Part shown: positions 25,506-34,433 of the stretch, piece after piece
Layout of the letters: each line of letters begins with the position of its first letter
How positions within the stretch are numbered: the stretch's first letter is position 1
From: Solirubrobacteraceae bacterium
GTDB lineage: Bacteria; Actinomycetota; Thermoleophilia; Solirubrobacterales; Solirubrobacteraceae
NCBI GenBank assembly: GCA_025449845.1
Contig: JANWIP010000003.1
Coordinates: 1-64,000, forward strand
Length of the DNA: 64,000 nt
Reading direction: 5' to 3'
Program-made: the position numbers and the translations under genes
The notes under the pieces: model-generated
The model's input: only the letters and a program-made list of their open reading frames with translations
What the model was told of the DNA's origin: nothing
Database searches by the model: none

Positions 25506-26867
25506 CTACGTTGTCGAGACCAGCCCAGAGTTCAAGCGCTTGATGCGCCTAAGCCCGCACAGGTAGACAGCCCAGCAAGCGACCACAAACAGTGCAAACG
25601 CAATCACCATGCTCCCCAGTGCTGCGGCCAGAAAGATCGCTCCAGAGGCTACTGCCGCGATCGACAAGGAGTTGAACGCGAGAAATCTGCCTTCGCCATG
25701 AGCGACGAGCACGCCCTCGGCTAAACCATATAAAACGCGAGCCGGACCAGCGAGCAGCGCCAGAGCGAGATACACGGCGCTCTCGGCGTACGCGGGCTCC
25801 CCCAGTGAGTCAAACAGCCATTCCACAACCGGTGTCAGAAATACGATCAGCGCCCCAAGCACAAAGGGAACGATTACGATCAAATGCTCCCGCCGTGAGA
25901 TCGTTATGTTTTTATCCCCTTTGTTCAGTGCTCGGGTGGCGTGAGGAATCACGGCACTGACAATGACCGACCCCATGCGCAGTGGAATTGAAAGAAGCAC
26001 AAGGGCAACATCGACTATGGCCACAACAGTGTAGGAGTTAAGCGCCGCTGCCAAGCGTACTGTGAGTGGCAGGATCGCAATGCCCACGGTCGCCGCGCCA
26101 AGCCACATCGAAAAGCCCAGTAACTGGCGAGTGCTGGGCACGGCAATAAGCCCATTCTTCGTGAGGGTCACGGGGCTGGATGCTCGACGAGGGTCCGTCC
26201 GCATCGTAAGCGAGATCCCCGCGATAAGACCAATGACGTTGCCCAAACAAAAGACTCCAAATGCGGACAATGGAGTAACGCTGAGTCCAGACGCTAATAG
26301 AACTAGGAGCAGAACGACTTCACCAGCGCCACCGATAGGCATGATCGAGGTCGCTGAACCAATCCGCCCACGTCCTCGCAGGATACCTGTGGTGATTACC
26401 GCATACACAAGACAGGAAAGGCCGATTGCCCCGTACACAAAAGCCAATGATGAGTTGAGAATGATGCTTGAGGCGGCCGCGACAACCGCTGCGGCGATCA
26501 ACGTCGGCCAAACTCCAGCTCGGAACGCGGAGCGCACGATCGCGGAATCGTCCGCGGGAGCGATGGCTGCAATGTAACGCGCGACTCCATTGGGCAGACC
26601 GCTGGCGCCGATGATCCAGACAATGTTGTAGATACTCAGAATCAGCGATAGACGACCATAGGCTGCCGGCACGAGCACAGTGATAAGAATGCTCCGGAAG
26701 ACGAGTTGGGCGGCGACGGTGCCCATACTTCCGGCTCCAAGCAGCACGACGTCACGACGGACGCGTCGCCAGATCGTCGGAGGCGAGGAACTGGCAGGTG
26801 GGGGGTCTCCGCCAGCAAGCTCAGGCCTCCTCAACGAGGTGTCGATGTCCTTTTCGACGGCCTGCAT
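25506..26867 (-). CDS. Polysaccharide flippase (Wzx/MATE-like)
   Basis: 453 residues with about 12 to 14 membrane spans. After a polar 30-residue start come 'VVLLGAGSMGTVAAQLVFRS' and 'AYGRLSLILSIYNIVWIIG', typical of oligosaccharide flippases, and later 'LLSIPLRMGSVIVSAVIPHA'. The protein probably moves lipid-linked sugar units across the membrane for the surrounding exopolysaccharide genes. It converges with the phosphoesterase gene (9 bases between stops) and diverges from the sulfotransferase gene across 255 bases. Confidence 0.9.
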   Translation of the reverse strand: MQAVEKDIDTSLRRPELAGGDPPPASSSPPTIWRRVRRDVVLLGAGSMGTVAAQLVFRSILITVLVPAAYGRLSLILSIYNIVWIIGASGLPNGVARYIAAIAPADDSAIVRSAFRAGVWPTLIAAAVVAAASSIILNSSLAFVYGAIGLSCLVYAVITTGILRGRGRIGSATSIMPIGGAGEVVLLLVLLASGLSVTPLSAFGVFCLGNVIGLIAGISLTMRTDPRRASSPVTLTKNGLIAVPSTRQLLGFSMWLGAATVGIAILPLTVRLAAALNSYTVVAIVDVALVLLSIPLRMGSVIVSAVIPHATRALNKGDKNITISRREHLIVIVPFVLGALIVFLTPVVEWLFDSLGEPAYAESAVYLALALLAGPARVLYGLAEGVLVAHGEGRFLAFNSLSIAAVASGAIFLAAALGSMVIAFALFVVACWAVYLCGLRRIKRLNSGLVSTT

Positions 26868-27075
26868 AGGCGCCAGCTTATGACATCACCGGCCGAGCCT
26901 GCACAAAGAGGCCCTCCCAGACGGCCGGTCAGTCCCACCATGCCGCTGGTTGGCGACCGGTAAGGGCAGAGTTTATGGGCCCCGCATGTCAATCGCCTGG
27001 GTGCTGGGCGTCGGCAGTGGGCAGACAGAGGTTGGGCTTGTTCAAGCGTGGCCAGGGCGCCAGATAGGATGTCTA

Positions 27076-27106
27076 GGCTCATCGAACCGGCTCATCGAAC
27101 CGGCTC
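27076..27106. repeat. 13-bp tandem repeat upstream of the sulfotransferase
   Basis: GGCTCATCGAACC occurs twice in direct succession (27076-27088, 27089-27101) followed by GGCTC. It lies 17 bases before the predicted start, so it may affect the leader of this gene. Confidence 0.7.
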
Positions 27107-27122
27107 TTGTAGACTCGCGCGG

Positions 27123-28133
27123 ATGGTTGCTCAGCTTGATTCCAAATTTCTCCGCGTCGCACCAGGCAGAGCTGCCTCGCGGCTTGTTGGCTATTCATTC
27201 TTTGAGGGTCGACCGGTCACTACAGCTGGACGCTGGTGGAATCCAGTCGTGTTTGCCAACCTGCGCCTCGCTGCGGGTCGCGTAGGTAAGCAAGTCGATC
27301 GCCCGACGTTTATCGTTGGGATGGGCAGGAGTGGCACTACCCTTCTGGGCCGGATCCTCGCTGCGCATCCGAGCGTAGGCTTTCTCAATGAGCCCAAGGC
27401 CATGTGGCATGTGGTAAGGGACGATGAGGACATCATCGGCTCCTACGCACCGCCTCACACAGGACGATTGTACCTTGGCGCCGAGGATGCCGATGACGAA
27501 GCAGCCAGACGTGCCCATGCATTGTTTGCCTGGTACCTAAGAGCCAGCCACTCGAAGCGAATCGTGGACAAGTATCCCGAGCTCATTTTTCGTCACGCCT
27601 TCGTTCGCTCCATCTTCCCAGATGCCCGCTTCCTGATAGCGGTGCGGTCGCCTTGGTCGACACTCAAATCAGTCGCTTGGTGGTCGGACTCGCATGCGAC
27701 CAACGGCGCGGACTGGTGGGGTGTGAGAGATCAGAAGTGGAATATCCTCTGGACGCAGGGCGTGATCCAAAGGTCGAGTAACTCGGACCTTGTGACCCTG
27801 GATCTCGCCGATGAGACCAATAACCACGTCCGTGCCGCGATCGAGTGGATAGTGACGATGCGTGAGGCGATCTCACTCGCTGCGGTCGATCCGCTTGCTC
27901 AGGTCATCCGCTACGAGGAGCTTGTCCGGCACCCGCAAGAGACGGTTCGTGAGATGCTGAGCTTCTGCGAGCTGCCGGCGAGTTCACGCACGGAGGCTTA
28001 CGCCGATTCGATTGTTACGGCGCCGGAGGGCAACGGTGATAAACATGCGTCTTCTGCGCATCTGCCCGAGGCACTGGTGAGCGCGATCGAAGAGACTTGG
28101 GTTCGACTCAACGCGATTGACCTGACGCCATGA
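27123..28133 (+). CDS. Sulfotransferase family protein
   Basis: 336 residues from ATG 27123. The PAPS-binding loop is 'FIVGMGRSGTTLLGRILAAH' (5'-phosphosulfate loop G-R-S-G-T-T). 'FRHAFVRSIFPDARFLIAVR' and 'SPWSTLKSVAWW' supply the strand and loop that normally bind the 3'-phosphate. The C-terminal 'VIRYEELVRHPQETVREMLS' is typical for the fold. It should transfer sulfate from PAPS to a hydroxyl, probably on a glycan given the neighbours. No ribosome binding site is obvious. An APS kinase gene lies 11 kb away in the same locus. Confidence 0.9.
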   Translation: MVAQLDSKFLRVAPGRAASRLVGYSFFEGRPVTTAGRWWNPVVFANLRLAAGRVGKQVDRPTFIVGMGRSGTTLLGRILAAHPSVGFLNEPKAMWHVVRDDEDIIGSYAPPHTGRLYLGAEDADDEAARRAHALFAWYLRASHSKRIVDKYPELIFRHAFVRSIFPDARFLIAVRSPWSTLKSVAWWSDSHATNGADWWGVRDQKWNILWTQGVIQRSSNSDLVTLDLADETNNHVRAAIEWIVTMREAISLAAVDPLAQVIRYEELVRHPQETVREMLSFCELPASSRTEAYADSIVTAPEGNGDKHASSAHLPEALVSAIEETWVRLNAIDLTP

Positions 28134-28187
28134 GCGGCGATTGCTATTCAACGCGATTGACCAGACGCCATGAGCGGCGATTGCGAT
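28108..28187. repeat. 40-bp tandem duplication of the sulfotransferase 3' end
   Basis: The 40 bases covering the last codons and stop of the sulfotransferase gene (28108-28147) are repeated next to it (28148-28187) with a few differences. The second copy repeats the end 'NAID-TP' with its own TGA, and is not needed for the open frame. Confidence 0.9.
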
Positions 28188-28189
28188 TA

Positions 28190-29251
28190 CTACACGGCGC
28201 TTGACGTTGAGCGGCTCTGTACTCCCAGGTCGGCATAGAGCTTTGATAGCCGATGTACGGTGGTGTTGTGATCTTGATCTGATCGCTTGCTTCTGCCGTT
28301 TGAACGCTGGTGAGAACCCAGGACCTCGACGAGGGCGGCACCGATCTCTGCGGGATCATGACTGCAGACTGCTGAGGGCGAGACGTCCGCAAGCGTCTCC
28401 CTGACGTCGGCAACGTCTGTTGCGACTATCGGAAGATTGCACATGAGTGCCTCCTTGACGACGACGGGGCTGCCCTCGGCCATGGAAGTCAGCAGCAGGC
28501 AGTCAGCGGCGTTCATCATTATTGGAATCGAAGCTGGCGGAAGATTCTCTGCGATCGCCAGCCGGATGGGCCCAAGATTCGCTTCCGCATGTTTGACGGC
28601 AGCGCGAGCAAGATCAATCCTCTTGCGTGGCTCGTAGGGCTTGGTTGCTGCGAATAACGCGATACGCTCGGTGTCGTCCCAGCCCAACTGACGACGCGCA
28701 TCGCTTCGGTCCATTGGAAAGAAACGTTCGGAATCCACACCGCAGTGAATGATAGTGTCGTGTGACCGAGCGTGTGAGGGAAGTCGGTCGTGCATCTCAC
28801 CTGACTGCGTGACGGTCGCAGAGAAAAGCCCGGCCTGATGGCGGATGACAAATGACCGTATACGGCTCTCGCGCGAGACGGGACCGTCGTCGCTCTTATA
28901 CCCAAGGACGTCATCGCCGTGGTATGTGGCAACCATCGGTCGCATGAGAAAAAACCTCGCTACCAGAGCCATCTCACCGCCATGAACATGAACCAGTCGA
29001 TAGCGTCGCCGTCGAAAGATGCTGAACCACAGAAAAAGAAGTGCTGCACGTAGATAAACCATCTTCGACATGTAGCCGCGGACGTAGAGCACATCGCATC
29101 GAAGGCCTGTCTCTCGCAAGGTCTCGACCTGGCGCTCGACAAACACGCCATAGGCAGGGCGGGATGGCTCGGGCCACATGTTGGTGACCACAAGCATGTC
29201 GGCGTGCGGATCGCGCCGCACAAATTCAAATGGTTGGAGGCCTGTGGTCAT
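28190..29251 (-). CDS. Family 4-type glycosyltransferase
   Basis: About 353 residues from ATG 29251. The frame is open to 29593, but the extra part is unlike a glycosyltransferase and reaches the divergent gene. N-terminal 'MLVVTNMWPEPSRPAYGVFV' and 'RLVHVHGGEMALVARFFLM' form the first Rossmann domain. The second has 'IALFAATKPYEPRKRIDLAR', 'ADCLLLTSMAEGSPVVVKEA' and 'LMCNLPIVATDVADVRE', with the E-x7-E nucleotide-sugar motif. It probably adds a sugar to the exopolysaccharide repeat. The region from here to the next gene (29252-29564, 313 bases) contains no recognisable gene and must hold two divergent promoters. Confidence 0.9.
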   Translation of the reverse strand: MTTGLQPFEFVRRDPHADMLVVTNMWPEPSRPAYGVFVERQVETLRETGLRCDVLYVRGYMSKMVYLRAALLFLWFSIFRRRRYRLVHVHGGEMALVARFFLMRPMVATYHGDDVLGYKSDDGPVSRESRIRSFVIRHQAGLFSATVTQSGEMHDRLPSHARSHDTIIHCGVDSERFFPMDRSDARRQLGWDDTERIALFAATKPYEPRKRIDLARAAVKHAEANLGPIRLAIAENLPPASIPIMMNAADCLLLTSMAEGSPVVVKEALMCNLPIVATDVADVRETLADVSPSAVCSHDPAEIGAALVEVLGSHQRSNGRSKRSDQDHNTTVHRLSKLYADLGVQSRSTSSAV

Positions 29252-29564
29252 CACATCTGTTTGTGCGTGCTTGTGGCGTCGCGCACGAGAGGCTAGCAAG
29301 GGTAGCGAGCTTGGGGAGATCGTCGCGGCCGGCGATTTGGCGGATCGGTGCTCGGCCTTCGCGTATCCCAACGGCCGGATCTGAAGCGCAACTCCCCGAC
29401 AGCGAGCAGCGAGCGCTTGCGGTTGTGGTTGGGCCATCGAAGGCACCAGCTGTGTGCGTCGTCCGTGCCAAGTGGCGCCAAACCAGCTAGGATGCCGCCT
29501 CCTGACATCAGCCATTGACCCCGAATCGGCTCTGCCTTCCGACATTGACAACCGTCTATCAGCC

Positions 29565-30716
29565 ATGAAGAAGACAGTGCGCATCCTCGGCACTCACGGG
29601 GTGCCTGCGGCCTACGGAGGCTTCGAGACAGCTGCTGAGAACGTCGCGCGATTCCTGGCATCGCGCGATTGGCGAGTCATCGTGTATTGCCAGGTGGATG
29701 GCACGGGGCCACTGCGAGAAGACACGTGGAATGGGCTTGAGCGAGTGATCATCCCGGTCGATGTGCCTGGCTGGAGGGGGACCTCCAAGTTCGACTTACT
29801 GTCCATTCGGCATGCAGTGAAGTCCAATGATCTCTGCCTGACGTTCGGCTACAACACCGCGATCTTCAATCTTCTCCAACGTGCCAAGAAGATCCCGAAC
29901 GTCATCAACATGGATGGAATCGAGTGGTCACGCTCGCGATGGGGATTCTTTCGGCAGGCGATCCTCTACACCAACGAGCGCATCGCATGTTTCGTCGGCA
30001 ACCATCTGATCGCCGATCATCCAGAGATCGAGAAGTTTCTTCTGACGCGTGCTCCTCGTCGCAAGTTGACAACGATCACGTACGGAGCGGACCCAGTGGC
30101 CGACGCCCCAGTGGGGGCACCCGTGTCACGCGGCCTTGAACCGGGTCGATACTTGACCTTGATCTGTCGCCCCATTCCTGAGAACTCGATTGCCGAGTTG
30201 GTCGAGGGGTTCTCGAGACGGCCGCGTGGATACAAGCTCGCGCTGCTTGGTGAGTACACGCCGGACACGGATCCCTATCACCACCAGATCCACAGCTCAG
30301 CCAGCGACGAGGTCGTCTTCTTGGGCGCGATCTACGACAAGGCAGAAGTCGAGGCGTTGCGCTTCCATTCCGCGGCCTATCTGCATGGGCATACCGTGGG
30401 TGGGACCAACCCTTCTTTGGTGGAGGCGATGGCGGCCGGCAACCCAGTGATTGCGCACGACAATCCCTACAATCGTTGGGTGGCCCAGGACGCTGCGGTG
30501 TACTTTTCAACCGCGGACGACGTATCGCGCTGTCTCGACGAGATGCTCACCTCGCCCGCGCAAATGGAGCAGATGCGCGCCGCAAGCCGAGGCCGTCACG
30601 AAGCCGAGTTCACGTGGGAGCACGTGGCAGGACAGTATGAGCAACTGCTGCTCCGCTTCCTCCCAGATGTAGATGCGCGCTCCCCAGAGCCAGTGGCATT
30701 GGAGTTCTCGTCGTGA
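29565..30716 (+). CDS. DUF1972/rhamnosyltransferase-type glycosyltransferase
   Basis: 383 residues from ATG 29565. It opens 'VRILGTHGVPAAYGGFETAA' followed by 'ENVARFL', the diagnostic GT4 subgroup start (DUF1972), and has 'VINMDGIEWSRSRWGFFRQA'. The C-terminal domain has 'YLHGHTVGGTNPSLVEAMAA', the donor-binding motif. Members add rhamnose or related sugars in capsule and O-antigen clusters; the sugar is not determinable here. It overlaps the next gene by four bases (GTGA), so the two are translationally coupled. Confidence 0.9.
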   Translation: MKKTVRILGTHGVPAAYGGFETAAENVARFLASRDWRVIVYCQVDGTGPLREDTWNGLERVIIPVDVPGWRGTSKFDLLSIRHAVKSNDLCLTFGYNTAIFNLLQRAKKIPNVINMDGIEWSRSRWGFFRQAILYTNERIACFVGNHLIADHPEIEKFLLTRAPRRKLTTITYGADPVADAPVGAPVSRGLEPGRYLTLICRPIPENSIAELVEGFSRRPRGYKLALLGEYTPDTDPYHHQIHSSASDEVVFLGAIYDKAEVEALRFHSAAYLHGHTVGGTNPSLVEAMAAGNPVIAHDNPYNRWVAQDAAVYFSTADDVSRCLDEMLTSPAQMEQMRAASRGRHEAEFTWEHVAGQYEQLLLRFLPDVDARSPEPVALEFSS

Positions 30717-31810
30717 TCAAGGTTGCTGTCGTCGGGCTCGGCAAGATGGGGCTCTCGCACCACGCGATGATCAACGCGCACCCGGAGGTGGAGATGGTCG
30801 GAATCTGCGACTCCTCCAGTTACGTGCTCGGAGTGCTGAAGAAGTACACCGGCGTCGCGACCTACAACGATTTCGATGCCATGCTGGAGAAGGTCGACTT
30901 GGACGCGGTGGTGATCGCCACGCCGTCGAGCTCCCACGCACGCATGGTTCGCGCCGCCCTCGATCGAGGTCTGCATGTCTTCTGTGAGAAGCCGTTTACG
31001 CTCAGCGCGCAAGATGCTGAGGAGCTCGCCGCCCTAAGCAGAGAAAAGGACCTCGTCACCCAGGTGGGCTACCACAACCGTTTCGTCGGCGCCTTCTGTG
31101 AGGTCAAGAGACTCCTGGACGCCGGCGCTATCGGAACGGTGACGCATGTCCTCGGCGAGGCCTACGGGCCGGTGGTGCTGAAGCCCAAGGGTGGCACCTG
31201 GCGAAGCCAGCGAACAGAGGGTGGAGGCTGCCTTTACGATTATGCCGCGCACGCCATTGACTTGGTGAACTGGTATCTAGGCGAGCCATTGGGCGTAGGC
31301 GGTACGGTCCTTGGACGTGTGTTCTCCGGAGAAACAGACGACGAGGTCTTCAGCACTCTTTACTTCCCAGAGGGAAAGACGGCCCAGATCTCGGTCAATT
31401 GGTCCGATGAGTCATACCGGAAGATGACCACGCGCATCACTCTCTGGGGTACCGCAGGGCGTATTTACGCAGACCGGCAGGAATGTCAGGTCTATCTGAG
31501 GGACACCGCGCAGCGTCCCGAGGGGTATGGGGAGGGTTGGAACGTCCGCTACACCACCGATCTGACGGAGCCGGTCTGGTTCTATCTGCGAGGTGAGGAG
31601 TACAGCGCGCAAATTGACTCGTTTGTCCAGCGCGTGAAAGAGCGACGGACAGACGGGGTGAACAGCTTCCAGAGCGCGGCGCTCACCGACAAGGTGATCT
31701 CGATGATCGTCACGGATGCCGAGAAGGGTGCGTCGACCCTTGCCGAGGGCGTCACCGCCGAGTCAACACGTGCGACGCGACCAAAACGACGTCGCTTTTG
31801 GCGGCGCTGA
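30713..31810 (+). CDS. Gfo/Idh/MocA family NAD(P)-dependent sugar oxidoreductase
   Basis: 365 residues from GTG 30713. The Rossmann domain begins 'VAVVGLGKMGLSHHAMINAH', followed by 'VVIATPSSSHARMVRAALDR' and the catalytic 'VFCEKPFTLS'. The C-terminal alpha/beta domain has 'YDYAAHAIDLVNWYLGEP', with the substrate-facing Asp and His residues of the family. The C-terminus ends in a very basic tail (RPKRRRFWRR). It probably oxidises or dehydrates a nucleotide sugar for the surrounding locus and is followed by an aldo/keto-reductase-like protein. Confidence 0.9.
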   Translation: MIKVAVVGLGKMGLSHHAMINAHPEVEMVGICDSSSYVLGVLKKYTGVATYNDFDAMLEKVDLDAVVIATPSSSHARMVRAALDRGLHVFCEKPFTLSAQDAEELAALSREKDLVTQVGYHNRFVGAFCEVKRLLDAGAIGTVTHVLGEAYGPVVLKPKGGTWRSQRTEGGGCLYDYAAHAIDLVNWYLGEPLGVGGTVLGRVFSGETDDEVFSTLYFPEGKTAQISVNWSDESYRKMTTRITLWGTAGRIYADRQECQVYLRDTAQRPEGYGEGWNVRYTTDLTEPVWFYLRGEEYSAQIDSFVQRVKERRTDGVNSFQSAALTDKVISMIVTDAEKGASTLAEGVTAESTRATRPKRRRFWRR

Positions 31811-31831
31811 CATGCACATGTGGAGATGTTC

Positions 31832-32698
31832 ATGATGGATCGACTGCTCTTTGGCGATAACCAGTTCTTTGGCGTGAATCACATGTCCGAGGAGAAGGCG
31901 CGAGCACAGGCACTGCGCTTCCAGGAGATCGAGGCCGTCATCGACGTGCTTGACGCGGCTTATGACGAGGGCATAAGGACCTTCATGTGCACTACGCATG
32001 AGCGCATTTCGCTTGTTTGTGACCATGTGCGGGCGCATCCAGACCGATACCCCGATTACACTTTCTACCCGGGTATGCCCTATGCCCACAAGTACGCCAA
32101 CGCGGTGACGGAGAGCGGAATGCTCGGCGCGGTCAAGCGGTTTCTTCCCGATGAGGGGCTGATGGATGCAGCGATACGCGGCACCACTTCGGTGGCCAAG
32201 AAGGACATCGAGGGCATCACGACGCTGTTGATCGATGCCGAGATGAAGATGTTCCAAGGGCTTTCTACTCCGGTCATCTTTCTTCAGAACGTGGTCGTCG
32301 ACCTCCTGCTGGGCCTCGGGTTCAAAGAGGCGTTTCGCATCTTTGCGGACCATGTAAAGAGCCGATACGACGCCGAGCCTGGATTCATCACCATGAATAT
32401 GCCCGCGCTGCTCGATGTGCTTGAAGAGCTCCAGATCGACAACCCGATCATCTGCTCCAACATCAATAAGATCGGCTTCCGCATGTGTGGCGGCTCGGCG
32501 GCCTACGAAGCGGCGTTGCGAGAGCGCCAATTCCGCGCCGTCGCAATGTCCGTCTTCGCCTCAGGGGCGATACCCGCACGGGAGGCCATCGAGTGGGTGT
32601 GCGCACAGCCGAACATCGCATCGATTGTCTTTGGTGCCTCGAGCAAGGCAAACATCCGCGGCACGCGGGAGTTGGTCTCGGAGTTTTGGCAAGATTAG
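31832..32698 (+). CDS. Aldo/keto-reductase-like TIM-barrel protein
   Basis: 288 residues from ATG 31832, six bases after GGAG. It begins 'RLLFGDNQFFGVNH', which recalls the G-T-x-x-F-G start of aldo/keto reductases but lacks a clear catalytic Asp-Tyr-Lys-His set. The end 'AIEWVCAQPNIASIVFGASS' followed by 'KANIRGTREL' is the AKR-like NADP-binding end. Between them is 'HERISLVCDHVRAHPDRYPD'. It follows the Gfo/Idh gene by 21 bases and precedes the polymerase by 7, so it is likely part of the sugar pathway. Catalysis is unproven. Confidence 0.6.
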   Translation: MMDRLLFGDNQFFGVNHMSEEKARAQALRFQEIEAVIDVLDAAYDEGIRTFMCTTHERISLVCDHVRAHPDRYPDYTFYPGMPYAHKYANAVTESGMLGAVKRFLPDEGLMDAAIRGTTSVAKKDIEGITTLLIDAEMKMFQGLSTPVIFLQNVVVDLLLGLGFKEAFRIFADHVKSRYDAEPGFITMNMPALLDVLEELQIDNPIICSNINKIGFRMCGGSAAYEAALRERQFRAVAMSVFASGAIPAREAIEWVCAQPNIASIVFGASSKANIRGTRELVSEFWQD

Positions 32699-32705
32699 TC
32701 CTCAG

Positions 32706-34226
32706 ATGCGAACACTTGCCATCACCTCACCGAAGCGCCATCAGCTAAACGCTGAGCTATTCGCCGTCAGCGTTTGCGGGTGCTTCTTGGTGCTCGTCGC
32801 TGGTGCCGCGGCAGCATCCGGCTATGGGGTCTTGGTTGCCGGCGCCACGGTCGGCTTGACCCTCTGTGCGACCGCGACGGTCGTCTACAGCCGCGATCCG
32901 GTTCTCGTGCTCATCTGGCTTTGGCTGTTCGAGGTCTTCAATGTACCCATATCGGCTGCTGTCGGATATGGCTCGCCGGCGGGAGAAGCGGTACGCCAGG
33001 GTAATGAGGTCTTTGTATTGCTGTTCGTTGGCCTGACGGTGTTGCGAACGATGCGTACCAAGACACGCCTGCCTCCCCTTCGGTTCATACTCCCCGGTCT
33101 TGGTGTGGCGTTGTTCGGAGTGTTGGGGGCGGTTCTCCACAATGTCCCAATTACGGTGGTTGCTCTTGGCGGCTGGTTGGGGCTCAAGCTGTGGCTCATG
33201 ATTGGGATCACTCTGTTGCTTCCATGGAAGCCACGCGATGCTACGCGAGTTTACTCCGTCCTGACCAAGGTAGGCGTGGTGGTTGCGATCTTGGGATTTG
33301 TGGACTATTTGACGCACGGGGCTCTATCGCGCGCGCTTCACACCTCGATCGCCCTTACTGGAACTGACGCCGGGCGCGCGGAAGCGGTTCACTCTATCTT
33401 TGCCCATCCTGGCGAATACAGCCTGTTCATGAGCTTGCTCTTTGCGTTCGCATTCACACGGTTCGCGGTGAAGCGCGGCAGGTCTGATTTGATACTGGCG
33501 TTGTTGTTCGCTGGTTCAGTCATGCTGTCGTTGCGTCTCAAGGGCTTTCTATCGCTTGCGGCGGTGGCTGTGATCGTTGCGCTTGTTCAGGCGGCAGTGA
33601 ATAATCGTGGCGCCATAACCATTCTGCTGGTAGGCTCATTGCTGGTGATTGCTGGTTACAGCCTTGAGGGCAATGTCATCGCGCATCAGGTTGCCCACTA
33701 CACCTCGTCTTCTGAAACGTCTGCTCGCAGGCTGCTCTACTCAGGTGGCGAGCGGATGGCCAACGACAATTTTCCGCTAGGGGTCGGATTTGGGCGATTC
33801 GCCAGTTATCCATCCCGGCTGTATTACAGCCCGGTTTATGCTCAGTATGAATTGAGTTCCTATTACGGTCTCTCGCGGTCCTTCCCGAACTTCATCGACG
33901 ATACATCGTGGCCGAGTGTCGTCGGCGAGACGGGGTGGGGTGGTCTTATAATTTATTTGATTGGAATCATATTTCTGATTTTGGCTGTCATCGGGCGCCT
34001 GCGTGGACCCACTGGGAACGTAGAGTTCATGCCGCTCGCGGCCCTCTGTGCGATAGCTGTGCTCCTGGTCGACTCTCTTGGAGACCCCACGTTGTTCAAC
34101 TGGCTCGCGACGACCACCTTCGCCATGATCGTCGGCCCGGCGTTGATCGCAACCGGCGATCAGCTGGGCTCCGAGGGCAGTTCTTCGGCTGAGCAAGCGC
34201 CTGACACGGCATCGAGGGGCTTATGA
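32706..34226 (+). CDS. O-antigen polymerase/ligase-like membrane protein
   Basis: 506 residues from ATG 32706, about 12 membrane spans. Landmarks are 'FAHPGEYSLFMSLLFAFAFT', 'VMLSLRLKGFLSLAAVAVIV' and the long outer loop with 'NDNFPLGVGFGRFASYPSRL' and 'SWPSVVGETGWGGLIIYLIG', equivalent to the H-x-x-E-x-G block of Wzy-type polymerases. It probably polymerises or ligates the repeat unit outside the membrane. The 207 bases after it (34227-34433) contain no convincing gene. Confidence 0.82.
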   Translation: MRTLAITSPKRHQLNAELFAVSVCGCFLVLVAGAAAASGYGVLVAGATVGLTLCATATVVYSRDPVLVLIWLWLFEVFNVPISAAVGYGSPAGEAVRQGNEVFVLLFVGLTVLRTMRTKTRLPPLRFILPGLGVALFGVLGAVLHNVPITVVALGGWLGLKLWLMIGITLLLPWKPRDATRVYSVLTKVGVVVAILGFVDYLTHGALSRALHTSIALTGTDAGRAEAVHSIFAHPGEYSLFMSLLFAFAFTRFAVKRGRSDLILALLFAGSVMLSLRLKGFLSLAAVAVIVALVQAAVNNRGAITILLVGSLLVIAGYSLEGNVIAHQVAHYTSSSETSARRLLYSGGERMANDNFPLGVGFGRFASYPSRLYYSPVYAQYELSSYYGLSRSFPNFIDDTSWPSVVGETGWGGLIIYLIGIIFLILAVIGRLRGPTGNVEFMPLAALCAIAVLLVDSLGDPTLFNWLATTTFAMIVGPALIATGDQLGSEGSSSAEQAPDTASRGL

Positions 34227-34433
34227 GCTGGTCGGGTTCGATGGCCATCGCACTCTTCCCAGCGGGCAGAGTGCGCCGGCTTTCTGTCTCTGGGAAGTTC
34301 CGCGAGGCATCTCAAAGACGCAAGAGTTCGGATAGTCTACAATTGCGCGCCGAGTGGCAGCATGCTGCGGAACCGCGGATGCCTGAGTCCGTGGATGCAA
34401 GGAAGCCCAGCCGCATGAGAGGATACAACCTAG

